DNA of 64,000 nucleotides from Hymenobacter sp. DG25A (lineage in GTDB: Bacteria; Bacteroidota; Bacteroidia; Cytophagales; Hymenobacteraceae): contig NZ_CP012623.1 of the NCBI RefSeq assembly GCF_001280305.1, positions 496,001 to 560,000 on the forward strand. The letters run 5' to 3'. A program made the translations under genes and the position numbers. Positions 41,762 to 50,820 of this stretch are shown one piece after another. A model generated the notes under the pieces. That model saw only the letters and a program-made list of their open reading frames with translations, searched no databases and was not told the origin of the DNA. The stretch's first letter is position 1. Each line of letters starts with the position of its first letter.

Positions 41762-42256
41762 ATGCGTCGTCTTGTATTCTTATTGATTGGCCTGAGCATC
41801 AGCCTGGCCGCCATGGCCCACGCCTACCACGCCAGCATCATGGATGTGCGCTATAATGCCCAAAAGCAGCAGCTGGAAATTGCCCTGAAGGTTTTTACCG
41901 ATGACTTTGAAAAGGCGCTTTCTCAGGGGCAGCCCAAGCCCATCAGCCTGCTGCAAATGCCTGCTACCCAAACCAAGCCCATAACAGCCGCCTATCTGGC
42001 CCGTACGCTGCGCTTTGGCACTAAGCCCGGCGAGACTCTGCCGCTCACTTACCTAGGCATGCAGCACGAGGGCGACGCGCACTGGCTGTACTGCACCGTG
42101 AAGCTGCCCCGTGCACTCAAGAGTCTTACCCTGCACCACAAGCTGCTGCTGGATCAATTTTCAGATGAGATGAACATCGTGAACCTGGAAGCCGGCGGCA
42201 AGAAGCAAAGCACCCTGTTCCGGAGCGGAGAGGAAGAACAGACGTTTAGCTGGTAA
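41762..42256 (+). CDS. DUF6702 family exported protein
   Basis: A 164-residue protein with signal peptide MRRLVFLLIGLSISLAAMAH. The start of the mature part, AYHASIMDVRYNAQKQQLEI followed by ALKVFTDDFEKAL, and the ending NIVNLEAGGKKQSTLFRSGE...TFSW identify DUF6702, a Bacteroidota family of unknown function. It is common in these bacteria near M1 peptidases or PepSY-like genes, none here. The ATG at 41762 is chosen since the frame upstream (from 41678) lacks protein-like sequence. Confidence 0.85.
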   Translation: MRRLVFLLIGLSISLAAMAHAYHASIMDVRYNAQKQQLEIALKVFTDDFEKALSQGQPKPISLLQMPATQTKPITAAYLARTLRFGTKPGETLPLTYLGMQHEGDAHWLYCTVKLPRALKSLTLHHKLLLDQFSDEMNIVNLEAGGKKQSTLFRSGEEEQTFSW

Positions 42257-42274
42257 ATAAACCCCCTGCTAACT

Positions 42275-42395
42275 AAAAAGAAGCTGTCATCCTGAGCTGG
42301 CGAAGGACCCTCTCCCGTTAAAACGAGTCGTTGTGACGATTATCGTTCTAGCATGATAAGGTCCTTCGCCAGCTCAGGATGACAGCTTCTTTTTT
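42275..42395. repeat. type A palindrome, also a likely bidirectional terminator
   Basis: Arms 42275-42309 (AAAAAGAAGCTGTCATCCTG, then AGCTGGCGAAGGACC) and 42360-42395 are almost perfect complements. The loop has ACGAGTCGTTGTGACGAT, matching the two other type A copies. Poly-A and poly-T ends and its position between convergent genes suggest it ends both transcripts. Confidence 0.93.
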
Positions 42396-42438
42396 GCCTC
42401 AGCATTTCTCCGCTTCACCAACTTACCAGTTCCCCAAT

Positions 42439-44436
42439 CTACCAGCCGGCGCCTCCGCCAGCGTCTTTCTTATCCGCATCGGGGCGGATGAGGCGGAACT
42501 CTACGCGGCGGTTGGTGCGGGCATCTTCTTCGGTAGCCTCGGGGTCTTTCAGCGGTTTGGTGCTGCCGTAGCCGAAGCTGTCGATGCGGTTGGGCTTGAG
42601 CTTGCCTTTCTGCTCAATGTAGCGCCGGATAGACTCGGCGCGGTCCTGGGAAAGTCTTTCGTTGAAGTCCGGGTCGCCTTTGGAATCGGTGTGGCCCGTA
42701 ATGCTGAGGCGGTAGGTGGGGTGGTCTACCATAAACAGGGCAATGCGGTCTAGCACCGCATACATGCCGGGGCGGATGCTGGCCTTGTCCTGATCAAACT
42801 CGATGTTCTTGAAAATCATCGGGATGCCATACTGGAAGGAGTTAGTCATGAGCTTCATGACCGTGTCGCCCTTCAGCTCCAGCTTTTTCTCCACGCTAAA
42901 GAAATCGGGGCTCTGAATGAGCAGCACGTAGTGGGAGCCTTCAATCAGGTCGAAATCAAAGCTACCATCTTCCCGCAGGTATTTGCTGGCTACTTCAATG
43001 CCGTCATCGGTATCAATTACGCTCACAATGCCTCCCAGCGGTTTGCTGGATACGGAATCTACCAACGAGCCTTCTACGTGCGTGGTGGCCAGTGGCTGGG
43101 CTTCCATGGGCAACGGGAAGGAGTAGAGGTCCAGGTTTTTCATGTCCTTCTGCTCGGAGCGGGCATAGTACAGGTTCCTGGAGTCGGCATCAATGGTAAA
43201 ATAGTACTCAGAGCCTTTCCCGTTTACCAGCGGCCCAATGTTGCGCGGCTCCTGCCAGCGCCCGCGCACCCGGTAAGTTTTATAGATATCGAAGTCGCCG
43301 AAGTTGAGCAGTTGCCCGCGCGAGCTGAAGTACAGCACATGGTACAGCGGGTGGTAGAAGGGGCTCACCTCACTTTCGCGGGTATTCACAATAGGCCCCA
43401 TATTCTCTGCCTTCGACCATTCCCCGTTCTTGAGCTTGTGGGTGTACCAGATATCGGAAAGCCCGAAGCCGCCCAGCCGGTCAGAAGCGAAATACAAAGT
43501 GTCCTCGCCGGGAGAGAGGGTAGGCTGCGAGTCCCAGGCCGGGGAGTTTACGTCGGTGCCCAGGCTCTTGGGTACGCTCCATTCGCCGTCTTTGAAGTTG
43601 GCGGTATAGAGGTCGCAATTGCCGTGGCACTCGGGGCACTCGCAGCGGGCGAAGTAAATAGTTTTGCCATCCTTGGTGAGGCAAGCGGAGCCCTCATTAA
43701 AGGGCGAGTTGATGGGCTTGGGCAGCGGCTCGGCATCCGTCCAGTATTCGCCCTCGCGGCGGGAGAGGTATAAATCCTCATCTACTACGCCATGAATGCC
43801 GCGCATTTTTCGCTTCGAGGAAAAAATAAGCGTGTTGCCATCGCCCGTCACGGCCGGGCCGTAATCGGGGGCATCAGAGTTGATGCCAGAGCCCATGCTG
43901 GTGTACACGCCTTTGGGCGGGTGGAAAGTGGCAATGTTCTTCCGGTACTCTACCAGGGCATAATACTCCTGCAGGGGCACGTACAGGTCGATATCCTTTT
44001 TCTCCAGCGAGTCATAATACAGCTGAATTTTGCGCACGTCCTGGCGGTGGTGCTTCAGGGCCAGGCGGTAGTAGGCCTTGGCTTTTTCTTCCTGCCCGTT
44101 TCGCTCGCAGAGCTGGCCCAGGCGCCAGAGCATATTAGTATCCCGGTAGAAATTCTCAATGCCGAACTGGGCAACGTATTGCTCCAGCAGCGTGCGGGCC
44201 AGCTTCCAGTTTTTGCGCTTTTCGGCCTGCTGAATGGCCTTTAGGTCTTTCTTATTGTAGAAGAAGGGCACCCGGTTTACGTTGGCAAATTCCGGGGTGC
44301 CATCGGGCCGTAGCCGCAGCTGCCGGATCTTTTTAGCGTTTAGTGGGCGCACCCGTAGCGCCGACTGCGCTTGGGCGGCCAATAGGCTCCCGGCCAGAGC
44401 CAGCAGCACCAGAATAGCACGAATAGAACGAGGCAT
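42439..44436 (-). CDS. PorE-like OmpA family protein (TPR, PD40 propeller, CRD, OmpA)
   Basis: A 665-residue exported protein from ATG 44436 (MPRSIRAILVLLALAGSLLA signal). Domain order: TPR-like helices (WRLGQLCERNGQEEKAKAYY), a PD40 propeller (GNTLIFSSKRK, GKTIYFARCE, DTLYFASDRLGG, HVLYFSSRG), a carboxypeptidase-regulatory-like domain (VEGSLVDSVSSKPLGGIVSV), then OmpA peptidoglycan-binding (YRLSITGHTDSKGDPDFNER, LSQDRAESIRRYIEQKG). This order matches PorE, an outer-membrane anchor of the type IX secretion system; unlike P. gingivalis PorE no lipobox Cys is seen. A cysteine cluster CECPECHGNC lies in the propeller. Confidence 0.85.
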   Translation of the reverse strand: MPRSIRAILVLLALAGSLLAAQAQSALRVRPLNAKKIRQLRLRPDGTPEFANVNRVPFFYNKKDLKAIQQAEKRKNWKLARTLLEQYVAQFGIENFYRDTNMLWRLGQLCERNGQEEKAKAYYRLALKHHRQDVRKIQLYYDSLEKKDIDLYVPLQEYYALVEYRKNIATFHPPKGVYTSMGSGINSDAPDYGPAVTGDGNTLIFSSKRKMRGIHGVVDEDLYLSRREGEYWTDAEPLPKPINSPFNEGSACLTKDGKTIYFARCECPECHGNCDLYTANFKDGEWSVPKSLGTDVNSPAWDSQPTLSPGEDTLYFASDRLGGFGLSDIWYTHKLKNGEWSKAENMGPIVNTRESEVSPFYHPLYHVLYFSSRGQLLNFGDFDIYKTYRVRGRWQEPRNIGPLVNGKGSEYYFTIDADSRNLYYARSEQKDMKNLDLYSFPLPMEAQPLATTHVEGSLVDSVSSKPLGGIVSVIDTDDGIEVASKYLREDGSFDFDLIEGSHYVLLIQSPDFFSVEKKLELKGDTVMKLMTNSFQYGIPMIFKNIEFDQDKASIRPGMYAVLDRIALFMVDHPTYRLSITGHTDSKGDPDFNERLSQDRAESIRRYIEQKGKLKPNRIDSFGYGSTKPLKDPEATEEDARTNRRVEFRLIRPDADKKDAGGGAGW

Positions 44437-44707
44437 AGAATACAATACCGGCCAGGTGGGAGCCGCGGGGAAATAGGGTAGCATCAAAAATAGGAGTTTT
44501 TCTACGTTTCCGGGTATGCGCGCCGTATCTAAAGCCAGATAGCCAGCTTGTACTGCCGCCCCGGCAGCAGCAGGTGCCAAAAATGACACTCTGCAGGCAT
44601 GGCACGGCACTTGTCAAAGCCGTACCTTCGGTTGAATCTCCGCTTCTTGCTACGGTCCATGCCTTATTGGCTGTCAATCTGGCACCGCAGCTCCCTCCGT
44701 CCTTTCT

Positions 44708-47215
44708 ATGAGCCAAGATAATTCTTCGCATAAGCCTCCTTTTGCCCCTGTGCTGCTTCTCGCCGATGATTCTGAAGAGGTGGTGTCTATTGTAGCCACC
44801 GACCCTGAGCACACGATGCTGGAAGGCGAGATGCCGGAGGTGCTGCCCCTGCTGCCGGTGCGCAATACCGTGCTTTTTCCGGGTGTGGTGCTGCCCGTTA
44901 CCGTCACGCGCAAAAAGAGCATCCGGCTGGTGCGCAAAGCCTATCGGGGAAACAAGATTGTAGGCGTTATCGCGCAGAAAAATACCCAAAGCGACGACCC
45001 CGCCCTGGCCGATCTGTACACGGTAGGTACCCTGGCGCGCATTCTGAAGCTGTTGGTGCTGCCCGATGGCAATACCACCATCATCATTCAGGGGCAATGC
45101 CGGTTTCAGATTGAAGAGCAGGTGCAGGAAAGCCCGTACCTGACGGCCCGCGTCAGCTATTTCCCCGAAACCTTTCCGGCCAAAAGCTCCAAAGAGGTGA
45201 AAGGTCTGGTGGCCTCACTGAAAGACGCTGCAGCTAAAATGCTGAAGCTGAACCCCGAAATTCCGCAGGAAGCCCAGGTGGCGCTGGATAATATCGACTC
45301 GCCGGCTTTCCTCACGCACTTCCTTTCTTCCAACATCAACGTGGAAGTGGGCGTGAAGCAGAAGCTGCTGGAAATTAGTGACGGTGTGCAGCGCGGCACC
45401 CAACTGCTGGAGCTCATGCTGAAGGAAATTCAGCTGCTGGAAATCAAGCGCGACATCCAGACCAAGGTCCACATCGACATTGATCAGCAGCAGCGCGACT
45501 ATTTCCTGCGCCAGCAGATAAAAGTGCTGCAGGATGAGCTGGGCTTTGATGGCCCTGATCAGGAAATTGACAAGCTGCGGGCCCGCGCCAAAACCAAAAA
45601 CTGGCCCGAGCCGGTAGCCAAGCACTTCACCAAAGAGCTGGACAAGCTGGGCCGCATCAACCCGCAGGCCGCCGAGTTTCCGGTGAACATGAACTACGTG
45701 GAGTTCCTGCTGGATCTGCCGTGGAACGAGTATACCAAAGACAACTTCAACCTAAAGCGTACCCGCAAAATCCTCGACCAGGACCACTACGGCATGGAAA
45801 AGGTGAAGGAGCGCATCATTGAGTACCTAGCCGTGCTCAAGCTCAAGCAGGACCTGAAGGCCCCCATTTTGTGCCTGTACGGCCCGCCCGGTGTGGGTAA
45901 AACCAGCCTGGGGCGCAGCATTGCCAAGGCGCTGGGGCGCAAGTATGTGCGCATGAGCCTGGGGGGCGTGCGCGATGAGGCCGAAATCCGTGGGCACCGC
46001 AAAACCTACGTGGGCGCCATGCCCGGCCGCATTATTTCCCAGATCAAGAAGGCCGGCGCCTCCAACCCGGTTATCGTGCTCGACGAAATCGACAAGATTG
46101 CCTCCGACTTCCGCGGCGACCCCAGCTCGGCGCTGCTGGAGGTGCTGGACCCGGAGCAGAACTCCACCTTCACCGACAACTACCTGGAGGTGGAGTATGA
46201 CCTCTCCAAGGTGCTGTTCATTGCCACGGCCAACTCCCTGGACACCATTCAGCCCGCCCTGCGCGACCGTATGGAAATTATTGACCTGACGGGCTACACG
46301 CTGGAGGAGAAAACCCAGATTGCCAAAAAGCACCTCTGGCCCAAACAGCTGACCGAGCACGGCCTGAGCACGAAGGACGTGAATATCACCACTGCGGCTT
46401 TGCAGCGCGTTATTGATGACTATACCCGTGAAAGTGGGGTGCGAAGCCTGGAGCGCAAGCTGGGGGCCGTTACGCGCAACATTGCCAAGCACAAGGCCAT
46501 GAAGGAGCCGTTCCCGGAAACGCTGGAGCCGAAGGATATTGCCAAAATCCTGGGTGCGGCCATCTTCGACCGGGATATTTACCAGGACAACGATACCGCC
46601 GGCGTGGTAACCGGGCTGGCCTGGACCTCTGTGGGCGGGGATATCCTGTTCATTGAAAGTCTGTTGAGCCGGGGCCGGGGTAAGCTCACGCTTTCCGGCC
46701 AGCTGGGCGACGTAATGAAAGAATCAGCGGTAACGGCGCTGAGCTACCTGCGCAGCCGCGCCGATGAGCTGGGCATTGATTATCGCCTCTTCGACCAGTA
46801 CGACCTGCACATTCACTTTCCGGAAGGCGCCGTGCCCAAAGACGGCCCCAGTGCCGGTATTGCCATTTTCACCAGCATTGCCTCCGTGTTTACCCAGCGC
46901 CGCGTGCGCAGCCACCTGGCCATGACGGGCGAAATAACCCTGCGCGGCAAGGTGTTGCCGGTGGGCGGCATCAAGGAGAAGATTCTGGCCGCCAAGCGGG
47001 CCGGGGTGCTGGATATTATTCTGTGCAGTAAAAACCGCAAAGACATCCAGGAAATCTCCGCCGAATACCTCAAGGACCTCAATATTCACTACGCCGACCG
47101 CATAGATGAAGTGCTGAAAGTAGCCCTGCTGGATGAGCTGGTGCCACACCCCATGAAGCTGGTGGTACGGGAAGAAACCCCCGCCACCCTGGGGCCCAGC
47201 GTGGAAGTACAGTAA
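44708..47215 (+). CDS. lon: ATP-dependent Lon protease
   Basis: An 835-residue LonA. The N-terminal substrate-recognition domain begins [20 protein letters not shown]; the AAA+ module has Walker A GPPGVGKT (392-399), then [20 protein letters not shown] and [12 protein letters not shown]; the serine-lysine protease dyad is Ser715 ([10 protein letters not shown]) and Lys758 ([14 protein letters not shown]). Degrades misfolded and regulatory proteins in the cytoplasm. A TACCTTCG element (7 of 8 match) lies about 75 bases upstream. porQ follows after 71 bases. Confidence 0.97.
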   Translation: MSQDNSSHKPPFAPVLLLADDSEEVVSIVATDPEHTMLEGEMPEVLPLLPVRNTVLFPGVVLPVTVTRKKSIRLVRKAYRGNKIVGVIAQKNTQSDDPALADLYTVGTLARILKLLVLPDGNTTIIIQGQCRFQIEEQVQESPYLTARVSYFPETFPAKSSKEVKGLVASLKDAAAKMLKLNPEIPQEAQVALDNIDSPAFLTHFLSSNINVEVGVKQKLLEISDGVQRGTQLLELMLKEIQLLEIKRDIQTKVHIDIDQQQRDYFLRQQIKVLQDELGFDGPDQEIDKLRARAKTKNWPEPVAKHFTKELDKLGRINPQAAEFPVNMNYVEFLLDLPWNEYTKDNFNLKRTRKILDQDHYGMEKVKERIIEYLAVLKLKQDLKAPILCLYGPPGVGKTSLGRSIAKALGRKYVRMSLGGVRDEAEIRGHRKTYVGAMPGRIISQIKKAGASNPVIVLDEIDKIASDFRGDPSSALLEVLDPEQNSTFTDNYLEVEYDLSKVLFIATANSLDTIQPALRDRMEIIDLTGYTLEEKTQIAKKHLWPKQLTEHGLSTKDVNITTAALQRVIDDYTRESGVRSLERKLGAVTRNIAKHKAMKEPFPETLEPKDIAKILGAAIFDRDIYQDNDTAGVVTGLAWTSVGGDILFIESLLSRGRGKLTLSGQLGDVMKESAVTALSYLRSRADELGIDYRLFDQYDLHIHFPEGAVPKDGPSAGIAIFTSIASVFTQRRVRSHLAMTGEITLRGKVLPVGGIKEKILAAKRAGVLDIILCSKNRKDIQEISAEYLKDLNIHYADRIDEVLKVALLDELVPHPMKLVVREETPATLGPSVEVQ

Positions 47216-47286
47216 TCAACCCAAGCCCGGCTCAGTCCTAGCTTTTAGTTCATGTTCGCTCTTGTAAAATCGGCTACTTTAGGAAG

Positions 47287-48351
47287 ATGAAGCAAGGGCA
47301 CCGCATAGGGATACTGCTGCTGGGACTGGCATTGGCCGGCTTGCCTGGCTCTAGCGCCTGGGCGCAGATCGGTGGTCAGCATGCTTTCGAGTTTCTCTCC
47401 CTGCCCGCCAGCGCCAAGCTGGCCGGGCTGGGGGGCGTAAACGTAAGCGCGCGGGATGCTGATGGCACCATGCTGCTGGGAAACCCGGCCCTGCTGAATG
47501 AGGAAATGGATGGCCGCGCCTCCCTGACGTACATTGATTATCTGGCCGATATCCGCCAAAGCACGGCTACCTACGTGTTCAACTCCAGCAGGCTGGGCCG
47601 CATGGGCGTGGGGCTCACGTACCTGAACTATGGCCGGTTTGAGCAGTTTGATGCGGCGGGCAATAGCTTAGGCGAGTTTTCAGTCAATGAATATGCCTTG
47701 GGCATTACCAAAGCCGTTACCACGGGTAACTTCACGCTGGGCGGCACCGCCAAACTGGCGGTTTCGGGTATTGCCGGCAACCACTCCGTGGGCACGGTGC
47801 TGGATGCCGGCGGGCTTTTCAAACACCCCACCACCGATTTCACCGTGGCCCTGGCCGTAAAGAACCTGGGCTACCAGCTGCGGCCCTATGCCGGTTCTGA
47901 GCGGGAGCCGCTGCCGCTGGATGTGCAGGTGGGCGCTACCATCAAGCCCGAACATATGCCCATGCGCTTCTCGCTCACGGCGCATCATCTGCAGCAGTTC
48001 GACATTGTGTATCTGGACTCCGCCCAGCGCGGCAAGCTGGACGAGAACAACGAGGAGATAAAACCCAAAAAGTCGGTGGGCGACAAGATTGCCCGGCATT
48101 TTGTGGTGGGAGGGGAGCTGCTGCTGAGCAAGAACTTTCAGGTGCGCGTGGGCTATAACCACCTGCGCCGCCGCGAGCTGCGGCTGGATACCCGCTCCGG
48201 CGGGGCGGGCTTAAGCTTTGGCGTTACATTTCGTTTAAGTCAGTTTCAGCTCGACTATACCCGGGCTTATTACCACGTAAGCGGCGCCAGCAACTACTTC
48301 ACCCTGGCCCGCAGCCTGGACTCCATCTTCAAAAAAAACAGCGGCAGTTGA
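47287..48351 (+). CDS. porQ: type IX secretion system protein PorQ
   Basis: A 354-residue outer-membrane beta-barrel protein with signal peptide ending SAWAQ. QHAFEFLSLPASAKLAGLGG followed by VNVSARDADGTMLLGNPALL is the PorQ/PorV-type N-terminus, and the rest is strand-rich (VGLTYLNYGRFEQFDAAGNS, FQVRVGYNHLRRRELRLDTR, LSQFQLDYTRAYYHVSGASN). PorQ sits in the T9SS attachment complex with PorU, PorV and PorZ and helps anchor cargo. A TACTTTAG element is four bases from the start codon region, suggesting a very short leader. Confidence 0.9.
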   Translation: MKQGHRIGILLLGLALAGLPGSSAWAQIGGQHAFEFLSLPASAKLAGLGGVNVSARDADGTMLLGNPALLNEEMDGRASLTYIDYLADIRQSTATYVFNSSRLGRMGVGLTYLNYGRFEQFDAAGNSLGEFSVNEYALGITKAVTTGNFTLGGTAKLAVSGIAGNHSVGTVLDAGGLFKHPTTDFTVALAVKNLGYQLRPYAGSEREPLPLDVQVGATIKPEHMPMRFSLTAHHLQQFDIVYLDSAQRGKLDENNEEIKPKKSVGDKIARHFVVGGELLLSKNFQVRVGYNHLRRRELRLDTRSGGAGLSFGVTFRLSQFQLDYTRAYYHVSGASNYFTLARSLDSIFKKNSGS

Positions 48352-48503
48352 ATCTGCTTTCCCCCCAGGCTGCGTAAACCGAGCCTCTCTCTGCGTGACG
48401 GTTGCGGACTGGTTGAGCGGCCAGACAACCCTTTGGCCGCAATTGCTATCCTACTGTTTACTACGGGCCGTATTCCAGGCCTGCTTTTCATCCTTCTACG
48501 GTT

Positions 48504-49913
48504 ATGCTCCAATCCACTACGTTTCTGACGCCCACGCAAATTGTGGCCGAACTGGATAAGTACATCATCGGGCAGCACGAGGCCAAACGGCACGTGGCTA
48601 TTGCCCTGCGCAACCGCTGGCGCCGCCTGCACGCGCCCCTGGATATGCAGCGCGAGATAGTGCCCAATAATATCCTCATGATTGGCTCTACGGGCGTGGG
48701 TAAAACCGAAATTGCGCGCCGCCTGGCCAGCATTGCCGATGCGCCCTTCACCAAAGTGGAAGCCTCCAAATTTACGGAGGTAGGCTACGTAGGCCGCGAC
48801 GTGGAAAGCATGGTCCGCGACTTGGTAGAGCAGTCGGTGAACATGGTGAAGCAGCGCCGCAAGGAGGAAGTAAAAGCACAGGCTGCGCAGGCCGTGGAAG
48901 ATTTGATTCTGGATGCACTGATTCCGCCCATCAGCGGCACCTCGACTACTCGCCCGGCAGTGGGTTATTCCGGTAGCGCCGATGCCAGCACCACGCCCGA
49001 CTACGAGCTGAATGAGCGCACCCGGGAGCGGTTCCGCGAAAAAATCCGCTCCGGGGAGCTGGACGACCGTAAAATCGACATCAAAGTGCAGCAGAGCTCC
49101 ACGCCCGGCCTGGGGGTAGTAGGCGGCCCGGCCGGCCTGGACGATGCTTCCTTGGCCGGTTTGCAGGATATGCTGGGCAGCATGATGCCCAAGAAAACCC
49201 GCAAGCGCAAAGTCACCATTGCCGAGGCGCGCAAGATTCTGCTGGATGAAGAAGCCGCCAAGCTCATTGATATGGATGAGGTGAAGGATGAAGCCATCCG
49301 GCAGGCCGAAAATGCGGGTATCATCTTCATTGATGAAATAGACAAAGTAGCCAGCCGCAGCAGCAAGGGTGGGGGCGGTGGCCCCGATGTAAGCCGGGAA
49401 GGCGTGCAGCGCGACCTGCTGCCCATTGTGGAAGGCTCAGCCGTGAGCACCAAATATGGCGTCATCAACACCGACCATATCCTGTTTATTGCGGCCGGCG
49501 CGTTTCACGTGGCCAAACCCAGTGACCTGATTCCGGAGCTGCAGGGCCGTTTTCCCATTCGTGTAGAACTGCAGAGCCTCACCAAAGAGGATTTCTTCCG
49601 CATTCTGAAAGACCCCAAAAATGCCCTCACCAAGCAGTACGAGGCCCTGTTGAAAGCCGAAGAAGTGGAGCTGTCGTTTGATGACGCCGCCCTGGAACGC
49701 TTGGCGGAAATTGCGTTTGAGGTGAACGAGGAAGTAGAAAACATTGGCGCGCGCCGCCTACACACCGTCATGAGCCGGCTGCTGAACGAAATCCTCTTTG
49801 ACGTGCCGGACCGCATCGGCCCCAACGCGCACATCCTGATTACCCGCGAGCTGGTGGAAGAGCGCCTGCAAGGCATGGTGCGCAACCGGGACCTGTCGCA
49901 GTATATTCTGTGA
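48504..49913 (+). CDS. hslU: ATP-dependent protease ATPase subunit HslU
   Basis: A 469-residue AAA+ unfoldase (ClpY). LTPTQIVAELDKYIIGQHEA is the HslU N-terminus; Walker A GSTGVGKT is 61-68; KFTEVGYVGRDVESMVRDLV holds the pore loop GYVG; the intermediate I-domain follows (about 110-230); Walker B is IIFIDEIDKVAS and the C-terminus ends NRDLSQYIL, the tail that docks into HslV. The HslV peptidase gene is not adjacent or elsewhere in the window. PorQ precedes it by 152 bases. Confidence 0.96.
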   Translation: MLQSTTFLTPTQIVAELDKYIIGQHEAKRHVAIALRNRWRRLHAPLDMQREIVPNNILMIGSTGVGKTEIARRLASIADAPFTKVEASKFTEVGYVGRDVESMVRDLVEQSVNMVKQRRKEEVKAQAAQAVEDLILDALIPPISGTSTTRPAVGYSGSADASTTPDYELNERTRERFREKIRSGELDDRKIDIKVQQSSTPGLGVVGGPAGLDDASLAGLQDMLGSMMPKKTRKRKVTIAEARKILLDEEAAKLIDMDEVKDEAIRQAENAGIIFIDEIDKVASRSSKGGGGGPDVSREGVQRDLLPIVEGSAVSTKYGVINTDHILFIAAGAFHVAKPSDLIPELQGRFPIRVELQSLTKEDFFRILKDPKNALTKQYEALLKAEEVELSFDDAALERLAEIAFEVNEEVENIGARRLHTVMSRLLNEILFDVPDRIGPNAHILITRELVEERLQGMVRNRDLSQYIL

Positions 49914-49936
49914 GCTGACCAGTTTGGCACTATAGA

Positions 49937-49964
49937 AAAAGAGGCGGCCAAGGCTGCCTCTTTT
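49937..49964. terminator. terminator after hslU
   Basis: AAAAGAGGCGGCC (49937-49949) pairs with 49952-49964 with one G-T wobble, followed by CTTTTT. Confidence 0.88.
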
Positions 49965-49977
49965 CTTTTTCCCTCGT

Positions 49978-49985
49978 ACTTTTTG
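49978..49985 (+). promoter_or_regulatory. -7-like element upstream of the SDR gene
   Basis: TACTTTTT matches TAnnTTTG at 7 of 8 positions, 38 bases before the SDR start and just after the hslU terminator. Confidence 0.4.
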
Positions 49986-50023
49986 CTGTTCCCACTCCCT
50001 TCCTCACCTGATACTCCTCTTCT

Positions 50024-50752
50024 ATGCACTACTATATTATTACCGGACCCAGCCGCGGGCTGGGCAAAGCCCTGGCCGAAACAGTACTGCAGCAGCCTGA
50101 TTCCGTTGTAATTGGCGTATCCCGCCACGCTACCATTGAGCATGCGCGCTACCACCACCAGCCGCTTGACCTCTCCGATATGCTGGCCGTGCAGAACAAC
50201 CTCCATAAAGTGTTTCCAGAATGCAGCCACGCCAGCAGTATTACCTTGATTAACAACGCCGCCGTGCTGGGCGAAATAGGCTATGTGGGCGAAGTGCCTA
50301 ATGAGCACTTTGAGTTTGTGATGGACGTAAATGTGGTGGCTCCCTCCATGCTCATGAATACCTTCCTGCGCACTTACGCCCACTTAGCTATGCCCCGAAC
50401 GGTGCTCAATATCAGCTCGGGCGCCGCCCAACGCTCTATTGATGGGTGGGCAGCTTATTGTGCCTCTAAAGCCGCGCTTGAAATGCTCACGCAGGTAGCC
50501 GCCGAAGAACAGCAGCGGCGCGGCAGTGGCGTACAGATCTATAGCTTGTCTCCCGGGGTAATGGATACCGAAATGCAGGAGCAGATCCGGGAATCAGACG
50601 AGCAAAACTTTAGCGGCGTGAGCACCTTTAAAGCTTATAAACAGGAAAATAGACTGAATACCTCGGAAGAGGTAGCCCAGCGCATTTTGACTTGGCTACA
50701 GGGCCCGGCTGCTGGAGATAAATCAGTACTATTAAGATTGTCTGATATTTAA
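50024..50752 (+). CDS. short-chain dehydrogenase/reductase (SDR), sepiapterin-reductase-like
   Basis: A 242-residue Rossmann-fold oxidoreductase. IITGPSRGLGKALAETVL is the cofactor loop (TGxxxGxG), ITLINNAAVLGEIG the NNA motif, LNISSGAA carries the catalytic Ser and YCASK the catalytic Tyr and Lys. The absence of an acidic residue at the end of strand 2 (GVSRHAT) suggests NADP preference. Overall pattern and size resemble sepiapterin reductase/YueD-like enzymes; the substrate is not predictable. Confidence 0.9.
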   Translation: MHYYIITGPSRGLGKALAETVLQQPDSVVIGVSRHATIEHARYHHQPLDLSDMLAVQNNLHKVFPECSHASSITLINNAAVLGEIGYVGEVPNEHFEFVMDVNVVAPSMLMNTFLRTYAHLAMPRTVLNISSGAAQRSIDGWAAYCASKAALEMLTQVAAEEQQRRGSGVQIYSLSPGVMDTEMQEQIRESDEQNFSGVSTFKAYKQENRLNTSEEVAQRILTWLQGPAAGDKSVLLRLSDI

Positions 50753-50773
50753 TTGTCAAACCGGTAATACTGA

Positions 50774-50800
50774 AAGAGGCCACCTAATAGGTGGCCTCTT
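50774..50800. terminator. bidirectional terminator
   Basis: AAGAGGCCACCT (50774-50785) pairs perfectly with 50789-50800, 3-base loop, then GTTTT. Shared by the converging SDR and SusD genes. Confidence 0.88.
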
Positions 50801-50820
50801 GTTTTCTAGCAGCATACTCA

